A DNA stretch of 64,000 nt from positions 124,001-188,000 of the forward strand of contig NZ_JAJOLP010000001.1 of the NCBI RefSeq assembly GCF_021129215.1, written 5' to 3'. The first letter of the stretch is position 1. Every line of letters begins with the position of its first letter. The notes below the pieces were generated by a model. The model was not told the origin of the DNA. It was given only the letters and a program-made list of their open reading frames with translations, and ran no database searches. Position numbers and translations under genes: made by a program. This DNA comes from Agromyces sp. S2-1-8. GTDB taxonomy: Bacteria > Actinomycetota > Actinomycetes > Actinomycetales > Microbacteriaceae. Positions 54,065-61,863 of the stretch are shown here, piece by piece.

Positions 54065-55117
54065 ATGACCTTCGGCATCGACATCTCGGGCAGCCAGAAC
54101 CCGTTCGACTACGAGGGGGCGCGCGACGAGGGCGTCGAGTTCATCATCGTGAAGGCCTCGGGCTTCAACACCGGCGAGCTGTACGTCGCCGACTGCTACC
54201 ACCAGCACGTCGACGGCGCTCGCGCCGCGGGCCTCGCCGTCGGCCACTACTACCTCGTCGGCGCAGGCGACCCGGTCAGGCAGGCCGACCACTTCGTCGA
54301 CCACCTGCACGACTACGACCCCCACCACGACGTGCTCGCGCTCGACAACGAACCCCTCGACTCGAACCCGGTGTTCTGGTCGCAGGACCAGGCCTTCGCG
54401 TTCCTCGCGCGCGTGCAGGCCCGCACGGGGATCCCGTGGTCGCGGCTCTGGCTGTACTGCCCGGCGTCGCTCACTCGAGACCGCCGACCGTGGCACCGCA
54501 TCACCGACAAGGGAATCCGCATCTGGTGGTCGGCGTACGGCGGGTTCCCGACGGGTCATTCACCCGATCACGTGCCAGCCCTCGACGGTTCGGTCGATCG
54601 CTGGGACGTGCACCAGTTCTCGAGCAAGTCGCGGGTCGCGGGCCTCGAGATCGACGGCAACAGCTCACCCACCACCGTCGAAACGCTCTTCGGCGGCCAG
54701 ACCGAGGAGGCCGACGTGGCCAAGTTCACACGATTCCAGGACGACACCCCGATCCGTCTCGACGAGGATTGGCACCGCTGCACGTACAGCGCCAACCCGC
54801 GCCGGGACAACCTGGCCGCCGGCACCGGCGGTCTCGGGCTCTACAGCATGGTCGTCAACCTCTACTTCGACGACTTCCCCGCCGACGCCCAGGTCGAGGG
54901 CACGCTGCTGCTCGAGTTCACCGAGGGCGGCAGCTCGCCGGGCTACAAGTTCACCGTCGACGGTTCGAAGACCCACAAGGTCGAGGCCGCCATCCCGGCG
55001 AACGTCAGGATCGCGACGAACGCCACCCTGCACCTCGAGCTCCGCAAGACCGCCGGTGACGACGGCCCGCTGCTCACCACGTGGGGCGTCGACGTCACGA
55101 ACCTCACCGTGGAGTGA
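54065..55117 (+). CDS. GH25 lysozyme with the same C-terminal domain
   Basis: A 350-residue protein. The N-terminal ~215 residues are a GH25 muramidase: GIDISGSQNPFDY with Asp6, ALDNEP with Asp94 and Glu96, and YLVGAGDPVRQADHF. The last ~130 residues duplicate the C-terminal domain of the preceding gene at roughly 60% identity by eye. It starts 24 bp after that gene with GGGGAGGA upstream. No signal peptide is seen. The pair resembles phage or bacteriocin lysins, with the shared domain a likely wall-binding or assembly module. Confidence 0.82.
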   Translation: MTFGIDISGSQNPFDYEGARDEGVEFIIVKASGFNTGELYVADCYHQHVDGARAAGLAVGHYYLVGAGDPVRQADHFVDHLHDYDPHHDVLALDNEPLDSNPVFWSQDQAFAFLARVQARTGIPWSRLWLYCPASLTRDRRPWHRITDKGIRIWWSAYGGFPTGHSPDHVPALDGSVDRWDVHQFSSKSRVAGLEIDGNSSPTTVETLFGGQTEEADVAKFTRFQDDTPIRLDEDWHRCTYSANPRRDNLAAGTGGLGLYSMVVNLYFDDFPADAQVEGTLLLEFTEGGSSPGYKFTVDGSKTHKVEAAIPANVRIATNATLHLELRKTAGDDGPLLTTWGVDVTNLTVE

Positions 55118-55129
55118 GGCGTCGGCACC

Positions 55130-55447
55130 TCACCCGCGCCGGCGCACCGCATTCGCGTAGACCCACACGTAGTTGTCGTGGCGGGTCGCGGGGTCGGGGT
55201 ACTGCACGAGCACGGCGCCGCGCGTCCACGCGATCGCCGTACCCTCGACCTCGCGGGGCTCCTCGTACGCGACGCGATACCGGATCGTCGCCGTGACCGG
55301 CACCGCCTCGCGTGCGTCGTTGCGGCGACCCGTGCGACGCACCTCTGAGGTCGTGAGCGACACCGGTGCGCCACGCTTCGCCTGCGCGAGCAGGAGGTCG
55401 TCGGACCGCTCGTCGGCGCGCTCGGGGTAGCGCCGATTGGTGCCCAT
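55130..55447 (-). CDS. hypothetical protein, 105 residues
   Basis: A basic protein with a disordered N-terminus and a C-terminal beta unit (IRYRVAYEEPREVEGTAIAW, AVLVQYPDP, YVWVYANAVRR) that suggests a small barrel. It lies 68 bp downstream of the DUF6504-like gene on the same strand and may be cotranscribed with it. Family not recognised. Confidence 0.55.
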   Translation of the reverse strand: MGTNRRYPERADERSDDLLLAQAKRGAPVSLTTSEVRRTGRRNDAREAVPVTATIRYRVAYEEPREVEGTAIAWTRGAVLVQYPDPATRHDNYVWVYANAVRRRG

Positions 55448-55515
55448 CTACGCCGCACCCGATCGACTCGTCGCGGGCACCACGTGAACGTCGCCGGTCG
55501 CCTGCACGTGGCCGT

Positions 55516-55797
55516 TCACGTGTAGGTCGCTTCGACGACCCAGCCGGAGGGCGCGAGGCGCAGGTCGAACACGAGCACATCGTCGCCGTCGGAACGGCCG
55601 GTGACCCGCCAGCCCGGAGCGAGCAGCACCTCGGCCGGCGGATGGCTGATGCCCGAGGGCCACTCGGGCTGGCGCGTGAGCGGCGTCGGGGTGTCGATGA
55701 CCCGATACCTCGTGCCGTGATAGACGAGCCGCGCCGGCCGATCGGAGCCGTCGAGCCAGACGGCCACCGGTTCCGCCTCACTGAGCGTGAGCATCAT
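55516..55797 (-). CDS. DUF6504-like protein behind an SOS-type box
   Basis: A 93-residue protein with EPVAVWLDGSDRPARLVYHG, RYRVIDTPT, WRVTGR and a final WVVEATYT, the pattern I associate with DUF6504, found near imuA-imuB-dnaE2 mutagenesis genes in many actinobacteria. GGGGAGG precedes the ATG at 55797. No polymerase genes are adjacent here. The family call is moderate; the LexA-like site upstream supports a DNA-damage link. Confidence 0.55.
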   Translation of the reverse strand: MMLTLSEAEPVAVWLDGSDRPARLVYHGTRYRVIDTPTPLTRQPEWPSGISHPPAEVLLAPGWRVTGRSDGDDVLVFDLRLAPSGWVVEATYT

Positions 55798-55812
55798 GAC
55801 CTCCCCACGAGT

Positions 55813-55828
55813 TCGAACAGATATTCGA
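55813..55828. promoter_or_regulatory. LexA/SOS-like box
   Basis: TCGAAC-AGAT-ATTCGA matches the actinobacterial LexA pattern TCGAAC-N4-GTTCGA at 11 of 12 defined positions. It lies 16 bases upstream of the DUF6504-like gene start. Confidence 0.55.
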
Positions 55829-56002
55829 AACTGTAAGCGAGATGTCCGCGACACGCCAAGACGTACGTTCGCCTGCGGCGCCTCGGGAACCTCGCGCAGC
55901 GAACGACGCCGCCCGCATCTCAGGGGCGATACTCAGGTGCAGGTGGTGATCTCGGTGCTTGACTCGCATAGTCTGAGCAGACCCGTCACCGATGGAGGAG
56001 CC

Positions 56003-56185
56003 ATGAGCGCATACGTCATCGCCCTTGTTTCGACCAGCGCGATCACCGCTGCGGGCGCCCTGGTCGCCCTCACCGCCGTGATGGGCCACCGTCGACGACT
56101 CGCCGCCCCGGCACGCGACCCCCGACTGCAGCAGGAGCTCGCCGAGGTCCAGCGGCAGATCGATCAGGGTCGACGCAGCTTCTGA
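56003..56185 (+). CDS. small single-pass membrane protein
   Basis: A 60-residue protein with one N-terminal membrane helix (AYVIALVSTSAITAAGALVALTAV) and a basic, helical cytoplasmic tail (LQQELAEVQRQIDQGRRSF). GGAGGAG precedes the ATG, supporting expression. Function unknown. Confidence 0.65.
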   Translation: MSAYVIALVSTSAITAAGALVALTAVMGHRRRLAAPARDPRLQQELAEVQRQIDQGRRSF

Positions 56186-56256
56186 CCCGTCGACGCGCGC
56201 CGGCGTTGCCCGACCGACGATAACGTGCGCGCGCCGCTCCTCGACCGACGGTGCGG

Positions 56257-57639
56257 CTACGCCACCTCGTCGCGCGACACGTCGACCATCTCGTCACGGG
56301 GCACGACCTTGACCCGCACGCGCTCCTCGGCCGCGCCGAGCGCCAGCTCGTGCTCGTCGAGGCGGTGCCAGCCGTCGAGATCGGTCCAGCGGATGCCGCG
56401 CGAGTCGAGCATCTCGATCACCGACTCCTCCGACGGCGACTCGGGGTGCCACCAATTTCCGAGGTCGTTGATGACGTGCTTGATGGTCTCCATCGCGTCC
56501 GACTTGGTGTGGCCGATGAGGCCGACGGGGCCGCGCTTGATCCAGCCGGTCGCGTACACGCCGTACATCTGGCGCGCCTCGCCCGTATCCTTGTCGCGAA
56601 TGAGCACCTGGCCCTCGTGGTTCGGGATGACGCCGAACTTCTTGTCGAACGGCACCCCCGGCAGCGGCGACCCGAAGTAGCCGACGGCGCGGTACACCGC
56701 CTGGATCGGCAGCTCGCGGATCTCGCCCGTGCCGACGACCCCGCCCGCGCCATCCGACTTCGTGCGCTCCCAACGGATCGCGCCGACCTTGCCCGTGCCG
56801 TCGTCGACGATCTCGAGCGGCTTCGCGAAGAAGTGCAGGTGCAGCCGGCGCGACGCCTGGCCGACCTCTCGCTGACGCCACTGGTTCAGCACCTTGTCGA
56901 TGACGAAGACCTGCTTGTTGCCCGACACGGCGGCACGCGCGGCGTCGTCGTAGTCGAAGTCCTCGTCGTAGACGATCATGTCGACGTCGCGCAGCTCGCC
57001 GAGCTCGCGCAGCTCGAGCGGCGTGAACTTCACCGACGTCGGGCCGCGACGGCCGAACACATGCACGTCGGTCAGGGGCGAGGCGGCGAGGCCAGCGGCG
57101 ACGTTCGCGGGGATCTCGGTCACCATGAGGTCTTCGACGTGCTTCGCCAGCATGCGCGACACGTCGAGCGCCACGTTGCCGTTGCCGATCACGGCCACCT
57201 CGCGCGCCTCGAGCGGCCACGTGCGCGGCACGTCTGGGTGCCCGTCGAACCAGCTCACGAAGTCGGCCGCACCGTACGAGCCCTCGAGGTCGATGCCCGG
57301 AAGGTTCAGGGAGGCGTCGCGCACCGCACCGGTCGCGAAGATGACCGCGTTGTAGTGGTGCTTGAGGTCGTCGAGGGTGATGTCCTCGCCGAAGCGCACG
57401 TTGCCGAAGATGCGGATGTCTCCACGGTCGAGCACCTCGCGAAGCGCCGTGATGATGCCCTTGATGCGCGGGTGGTCGGGCGCGACGCCGTAGCGCACGA
57501 GACCGTACGGGGCCGGCAGGTGGTCGAACAGGTCGATCGAGACGTCGAAGTTGCGCTCGGCCTTCAGCAGGATGTCGGCGGCGTAGATGCCGGCGGGGCC
57601 GGCACCGACGATCGCCAGTCGCAGCTTGTTCCTCGTCAC
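56257..57639 (-). CDS. ferredoxin-NADP+ reductase, FprA type
   Basis: A 460-residue FAD-dependent reductase of the adrenodoxin-reductase family. It shows the FAD motif LAIVGAGPAGIYAADILL near residue 8, APYGLVRYGVAPDHP, the NADP motif VIGNGNVALDVSRML and the C-terminal ATGWIKRGPVGLIG. GTG 57639 is chosen with GAGGAGAG upstream. It would pass electrons from NADPH to ferredoxin. Confidence 0.9.
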   Translation of the reverse strand: MTRNKLRLAIVGAGPAGIYAADILLKAERNFDVSIDLFDHLPAPYGLVRYGVAPDHPRIKGIITALREVLDRGDIRIFGNVRFGEDITLDDLKHHYNAVIFATGAVRDASLNLPGIDLEGSYGAADFVSWFDGHPDVPRTWPLEAREVAVIGNGNVALDVSRMLAKHVEDLMVTEIPANVAAGLAASPLTDVHVFGRRGPTSVKFTPLELRELGELRDVDMIVYDEDFDYDDAARAAVSGNKQVFVIDKVLNQWRQREVGQASRRLHLHFFAKPLEIVDDGTGKVGAIRWERTKSDGAGGVVGTGEIRELPIQAVYRAVGYFGSPLPGVPFDKKFGVIPNHEGQVLIRDKDTGEARQMYGVYATGWIKRGPVGLIGHTKSDAMETIKHVINDLGNWWHPESPSEESVIEMLDSRGIRWTDLDGWHRLDEHELALGAAEERVRVKVVPRDEMVDVSRDEVA

Positions 57640-57697
57640 GTCTCTCCTCGTAGGTCTGTCGATGCCGCTCCAGCCGATCGGCCGAGACGGCATCGGT

Positions 57698-58819
57698 CTA
57701 ACTCTGCCGGTCGACGACCGTCTCGGCGAACCTCGTCAGCGCCTTCTTCACGCTGCCGTCGGGCAGCGGGGCCAGCGCCGCGACCGCCTCGTGCGCCCAG
57801 CGGTGCGCCTCGGCGAGCGTCGCCTTCGTCGCCTCGTGCTCGCGCAGCTCGGCGACGATCGCGTCGACCGTCGCCCGCGACGGCACGATGCGCGAGGCCA
57901 TGGTGTTCGTGTCGAGCGCGTCGCCGAGCTCGGCGGGCTTCGCCGGCAGCACGTCGCGCTCGATGCGGGCGTGGAGTTCGGCGGCCGAGGCATCCGTCTT
58001 CGCCATCTCCGCCAGCCGCAGCAGCGGCAGGGTGACGACACCGGCGCGCAGGTCGGTGCCGGGCACCTTGCCCGTCTCTTCGGGCTGGGGCGACAGGTCG
58101 ATGACGTCGTCGATGAGCTGGAAGGCGACGCCGACCTTCTCGCCGAACTCGATGATGGGCGCTTCGAACGCCGGGTCGGCGCCCGAGAAGACGATGCCCG
58201 ACTGCGCGGCCGCCGCGATGAGCGAGCCCGTCTTGTCGGCGAGCACCCGGATGTAGTGCTCGATCGGGTCGTCGGCGGGCGCCGGGCCGACGGTCTCGTG
58301 CAGCTGGCCCAGCACGAGCCGTTCGAACGTGTCGGCCTGCATCTTGATCGCCCGCTCGCCGAGGCTCGCCATGAGCTGGCTGGCACGTGCGAAGAGCAGG
58401 TCGCCCGTGAGGATCGCAACCGAGTTGCCCCACACCGAGTGGGCACTGGGTACGCCGCGACGCCGGTCGGAGTCGTCCATGACGTCGTCGTGGTACAGCG
58501 AGCCGAGGTGCGTGATCTCGATCGCCTCGGCGGCGGTCACGACGTCGTCGGTCACGCCGGCGCCGAGCTGCGCGGTCAGCAGGGTCAGCATGGGGCGAAC
58601 CCGCTTGCCGCCCGCCTCGAGCAGGTACCGCGTCGAGACGTCGGCGATGGAGTCGGCGAACAGGACCTCGCGCACGAGACCCGCCTCGACGCGTTCGATG
58701 CCCTCGTCGATCGCTCGCGCCATGGCCTTGTCTGCGGCGGACGCGAAGACCCGCTCGCTCAGCCCGAGATTGGCGGCGAGCGCTGAGCCGCGACGTGCGA
58801 CCGGGTGGCTCGGATTCAC
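57698..58819 (-). CDS. polyprenyl diphosphate synthase (menaquinone side chain)
   Basis: A 373-residue all-helical prenyltransferase with the first Asp-rich motif LYHDDVMDDSDRRRG and the second FQLIDDVIDL, plus GGKRVRPML. Its place 58 bp upstream of the reductase and next to menG suggests it makes the long isoprenoid tail for menaquinone. GTG start. Confidence 0.88.
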   Translation of the reverse strand: MNPSHPVARRGSALAANLGLSERVFASAADKAMARAIDEGIERVEAGLVREVLFADSIADVSTRYLLEAGGKRVRPMLTLLTAQLGAGVTDDVVTAAEAIEITHLGSLYHDDVMDDSDRRRGVPSAHSVWGNSVAILTGDLLFARASQLMASLGERAIKMQADTFERLVLGQLHETVGPAPADDPIEHYIRVLADKTGSLIAAAAQSGIVFSGADPAFEAPIIEFGEKVGVAFQLIDDVIDLSPQPEETGKVPGTDLRAGVVTLPLLRLAEMAKTDASAAELHARIERDVLPAKPAELGDALDTNTMASRIVPSRATVDAIVAELREHEATKATLAEAHRWAHEAVAALAPLPDGSVKKALTRFAETVVDRQS

Positions 58820-58892
58820 GCCTACCAGCCTACCGGTGCCGATATGCGGGCCCGTGTCACCGACGGCGAACGGATGCCTCGGGCTTCGCCGC

Positions 58893-59600
58893 TCAGGCGA
58901 GCGGCTTCGTCGCCCGGTGCAGTGCGACGACCCCCATCGTGAGGTTGCGCCACGCGACCTTGGTGTAGCCGGCCTCGCGGATCCAGCTCGCGAGGGCGGG
59001 CTGGTCGGGCCACGCCCTGATCGACTCGTTGAGGTACTCGTAGGCGGTGTCGTTCGAGCTCGAGAGCTTCACGAGCGGGGGCATCACGTAGCGCTGGTAG
59101 ACGTCGTAGCCGAGTCGCACGAACGCGACCGGCGGGTGCGAGAACTCGCAGATCACGAGGCGGCCGCCGGGCTTCGTCACGCGGAAGAACTCGTCGAGCG
59201 CGCGCTTGGGCTCGTTGACGTTGCGCAGGCCGAACGAGATCGTGACGGCGTCGAACGAGGCGTCGTCGAACGGCAGCTTCGTCGCGTCGGCCTCGACGAA
59301 CACCAGGTTCGGCACGTGCGCCTGACGGCTGCGGCCGACCTCGATCATGCCGGGCGAGAAGTCGGCGGCGACGACCGAGGCCCCCGACTTCGCGAGACTC
59401 GCGCTCGAGGTGCCCGTGCCGGCGGCGACGTCGAGGATGCGCTCGCCGGGCCTCGGGTCGACCGCGCGTGTCGTGGCGACCCGCCAGAGCGGGGCGTTGC
59501 CGACCGAGAGCACGTTGTTGGTGCGGTCGTACGCGGCGGCGACGCGATCGAACATCGCCGACACCTCGCGAGGGTCCTTGCCGAGGTCTGCGCGCGTCAT
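58893..59600 (-). CDS. menG: demethylmenaquinone methyltransferase
   Basis: A 235-residue UbiE/MenG-type methyltransferase: MFDRVAAAYDRTNNVLS, the SAM motif ILDVAAGTGTSSASLA, ADFSPGMIEVG and ISFGLRNVNEPKRALDEF. It catalyses the last step of menaquinone synthesis. It lies between menF and the polyprenyl synthase, all on the same strand. Confidence 0.93.
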   Translation of the reverse strand: MTRADLGKDPREVSAMFDRVAAAYDRTNNVLSVGNAPLWRVATTRAVDPRPGERILDVAAGTGTSSASLAKSGASVVAADFSPGMIEVGRSRQAHVPNLVFVEADATKLPFDDASFDAVTISFGLRNVNEPKRALDEFFRVTKPGGRLVICEFSHPPVAFVRLGYDVYQRYVMPPLVKLSSSNDTAYEYLNESIRAWPDQPALASWIREAGYTKVAWRNLTMGVVALHRATKPLA

Positions 59601-59670
59601 CCCTCGAGTCTACCGGCGGGCGTCGCGCGCCGATGAGCCCGGTGCCGGTGCCGGATATGCCGGGTGCCGG

Positions 59671-60915
59671 CTACCCGCCGAACGCCTCGACGATCGGACG
59701 GAACTTCATGTCGGTCTCGGCGAGCTCCTCGGCCGGCACCGAGTCGTGCACGATGCCGCAACCGGCATACGCCGTCACCGTGCCGTCGGGGTCGACCTGC
59801 GCGCAGCGCAGCGCGATCGCCCACTCGCCGTCGCCGTCGCCGTCGACCCAACCCACGGGCCCCGCGTAGCGGCCCCGGTCGAAGCCCTCGAGCTCGGCGA
59901 TCGCGCGCAGCGCGACCTTGCGCGGGGTGCCGGCGACCGCGGCCGTCGGGTGCACCGCGCGCACGAGGTCGAGCGAGTTCGACCCGTCGCCGAGCGTGCC
60001 CTTGAGGTCGGTCGCGAGGTGCCACAGGTTCGGCAGCTGCAGCGTGAACGGCTCGGGACTCGTGTCGAGCCGGGTGGTGTGCGGTGCGAGCCGCTGCACG
60101 GCGCTCGCGACCGCGAGCGCGTGCTCGGCCAGGTTCTTCTCGCTCGCCGCGAGGGTGGCGGCATGATCGCGGTCGGATGCCTCGCCGGCACCGCGCGGCG
60201 CCGTGCCCGCGAGCACGCGCGCCGACACGGTGCCGTGATCGACCCGCACGAGGGTCTCGGGGCTCGCGCCGATGAGTCCGTCGACGGCGAAGGTCCACGT
60301 GTCGGGGTAGTCCTCGGCGAGCCGGTTGATCGTGGCTCGCAGGCCCGCGTCGTCGCTCAGCGTGCCGACGAGCTGCCGCGCGAGCACCGCCTTCTCGAAC
60401 TCGCCGGCGTCGATGCGGCGCACCGCCTCGGCGACGGCGCCCTCGTATGCCTCGGGCGGCATCGAACCGGGCTCGAAGGCGACCCGTGGGACCTGGCGCT
60501 TCGGCGACGGCTCGGGAATCGTCACCTCGGCGGGCGTCTCGAAGCCGATGCGGGTGACCCATGCGCGGCCTTCGCGACGACCGATGACGAGCTCGGGCAC
60601 GATGAGCACGCTCGTCGCCGTCGACTCGTCGGCGAATGCGAACGCACCGAACGCGACGAGCCCCGTTCCCGGCAGGCCGACCCGGTCGTCGATGTCGGCG
60701 GCCCCCGCGAGCGAGGTCCACGCCGACGCGGCATCCTCGATGCGGGTGGCGCCCGACGACTCGATGCGCAGCACTTCGCCGAGTCCGACGATGCCCTCGC
60801 CGCGACGCAGCCAGACGAGCGGATGGCGGGGGTCGGTGCGCGGAATCAGGGGTTCGGTCTCGTCGACGGCCACCGTTCTGACCACGAGGCGCGCCCTGGC
60901 GTGCGTCTGACTCAC
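59671..60915 (-). CDS. menF: isochorismate synthase
   Basis: A 414-residue chorismate-using enzyme with GTG start. The C-terminal core has EKAVLARQLVG, FAVDGLIGASPETLVRV, RVLAGTAPRG, SEKNLAEHALAV, VHPTAAVAGTP and YAGPVGWVDGDGDGEWAIALR. It starts menaquinone synthesis from chorismate; a salicylate or siderophore isochorismate synthase is less likely given menD and menG nearby. Confidence 0.88.
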   Translation of the reverse strand: MSQTHARARLVVRTVAVDETEPLIPRTDPRHPLVWLRRGEGIVGLGEVLRIESSGATRIEDAASAWTSLAGAADIDDRVGLPGTGLVAFGAFAFADESTATSVLIVPELVIGRREGRAWVTRIGFETPAEVTIPEPSPKRQVPRVAFEPGSMPPEAYEGAVAEAVRRIDAGEFEKAVLARQLVGTLSDDAGLRATINRLAEDYPDTWTFAVDGLIGASPETLVRVDHGTVSARVLAGTAPRGAGEASDRDHAATLAASEKNLAEHALAVASAVQRLAPHTTRLDTSPEPFTLQLPNLWHLATDLKGTLGDGSNSLDLVRAVHPTAAVAGTPRKVALRAIAELEGFDRGRYAGPVGWVDGDGDGEWAIALRCAQVDPDGTVTAYAGCGIVHDSVPAEELAETDMKFRPIVEAFGG

Positions 60916-60953
60916 CGCACCAGCCTACGCCCGCGCCCGACCGCGCCCGCCGG

Positions 60954-61811
60954 TCAGCTGGCGGCGAGACGCGCGCGCTCGGTCGCGAGGTCGAAGTCGG
61001 CCAGCGGCCACGACAGGTCCATGGCCTCGAGCGCGTCGATGAGCAGGTGCTGCACCGCGAGCCGCGCGTACCACTTGCGATCCGCCGGAATCACGTACCA
61101 CGGGGCATCCGGCGTCGAAGTGCGGTCGAAGACCGCTTGGTAGGCCTCCTGGTAGGCGGGGGCGAGCACTCGCTCGTCGATGTCGCCGGGGTTGAACTTC
61201 CAGTGCTTGTCGGGGCGGTCGAGCCGTTCCTGCAGGCGCTCCTTCTGCTCGTCGCCCGAGATGTGCAGCATGACCTTGATGACGGTGGCGCCGCCCGCGA
61301 CCTGACCGCGCTCGAACTCGTTGATCGCGTCGTAGCGGCGCTCGATCTCCTCGGGCGGGGCGAGTTCGCGCACCCGGCCGATGAGCACGTCCTCGTAGTG
61401 CGATCGGTCGAAGACGCCGATCATGCCCGGTCCGGGCGTCTCCTTGCTGATGCGCCAGAGGAAGTCGTGGCCGAGCTCCTCTTCGGTGGGCTTCTTGAAC
61501 GATGCGAGCTGCACGCCCTGCGGGTCGACGGCGCCCATGACGTGCTTCACGATGCCGCCCTTGCCGGCGGTGTCCATCGCCTGCAGCACGAGCAGGATGC
61601 GGCGGCGGTGCCCGCCCATGCGGCTGCCGGCGAACAGCTTCTCCTGCAGCTCGGCGAGGATGCCGGCGCCTTCGTCGAGCGCGTCCTTGCCCTCGGACTT
61701 GCCGCCGTCGAAACCCGGGTGCGTGTCGGTCGGCGCATCGGCGAGGCGGAACCCCTCTCCCACGCGCAGCAGTTCGGAGGGATCGGCGGTCCAGAACGAT
61801 TCGCGGCTCAT
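60954..61811 (-). CDS. ppk2: PPK2-family polyphosphate kinase
   Basis: A 285-residue P-loop kinase. Walker A LQAMDTAGKGGIVKHV, Walker B-type GVFDRSHYEDVL and the lid RLDRPDKHWKFNPGDIDER place it in PPK2. It would transfer phosphate between polyphosphate and nucleotides. The ATG at 61811 (MSRESFWTADP) is chosen. It lies between menD and menF but has no evident role in menaquinone synthesis. Confidence 0.9.
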   Translation of the reverse strand: MSRESFWTADPSELLRVGEGFRLADAPTDTHPGFDGGKSEGKDALDEGAGILAELQEKLFAGSRMGGHRRRILLVLQAMDTAGKGGIVKHVMGAVDPQGVQLASFKKPTEEELGHDFLWRISKETPGPGMIGVFDRSHYEDVLIGRVRELAPPEEIERRYDAINEFERGQVAGGATVIKVMLHISGDEQKERLQERLDRPDKHWKFNPGDIDERVLAPAYQEAYQAVFDRTSTPDAPWYVIPADRKWYARLAVQHLLIDALEAMDLSWPLADFDLATERARLAAS

Positions 61812-61863
61812 GCGGCCATCCTGCCGGTGCCGCGGCGACCGCGGCAAGGGGTGGCCGAACGCC

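Noticed and set aside
53213..55117. Labelling the two wall hydrolases as part of a prophage
   Set aside because: No holin, capsid, portal, terminase or integrase is near, and the neighbours are ordinary chromosomal genes.
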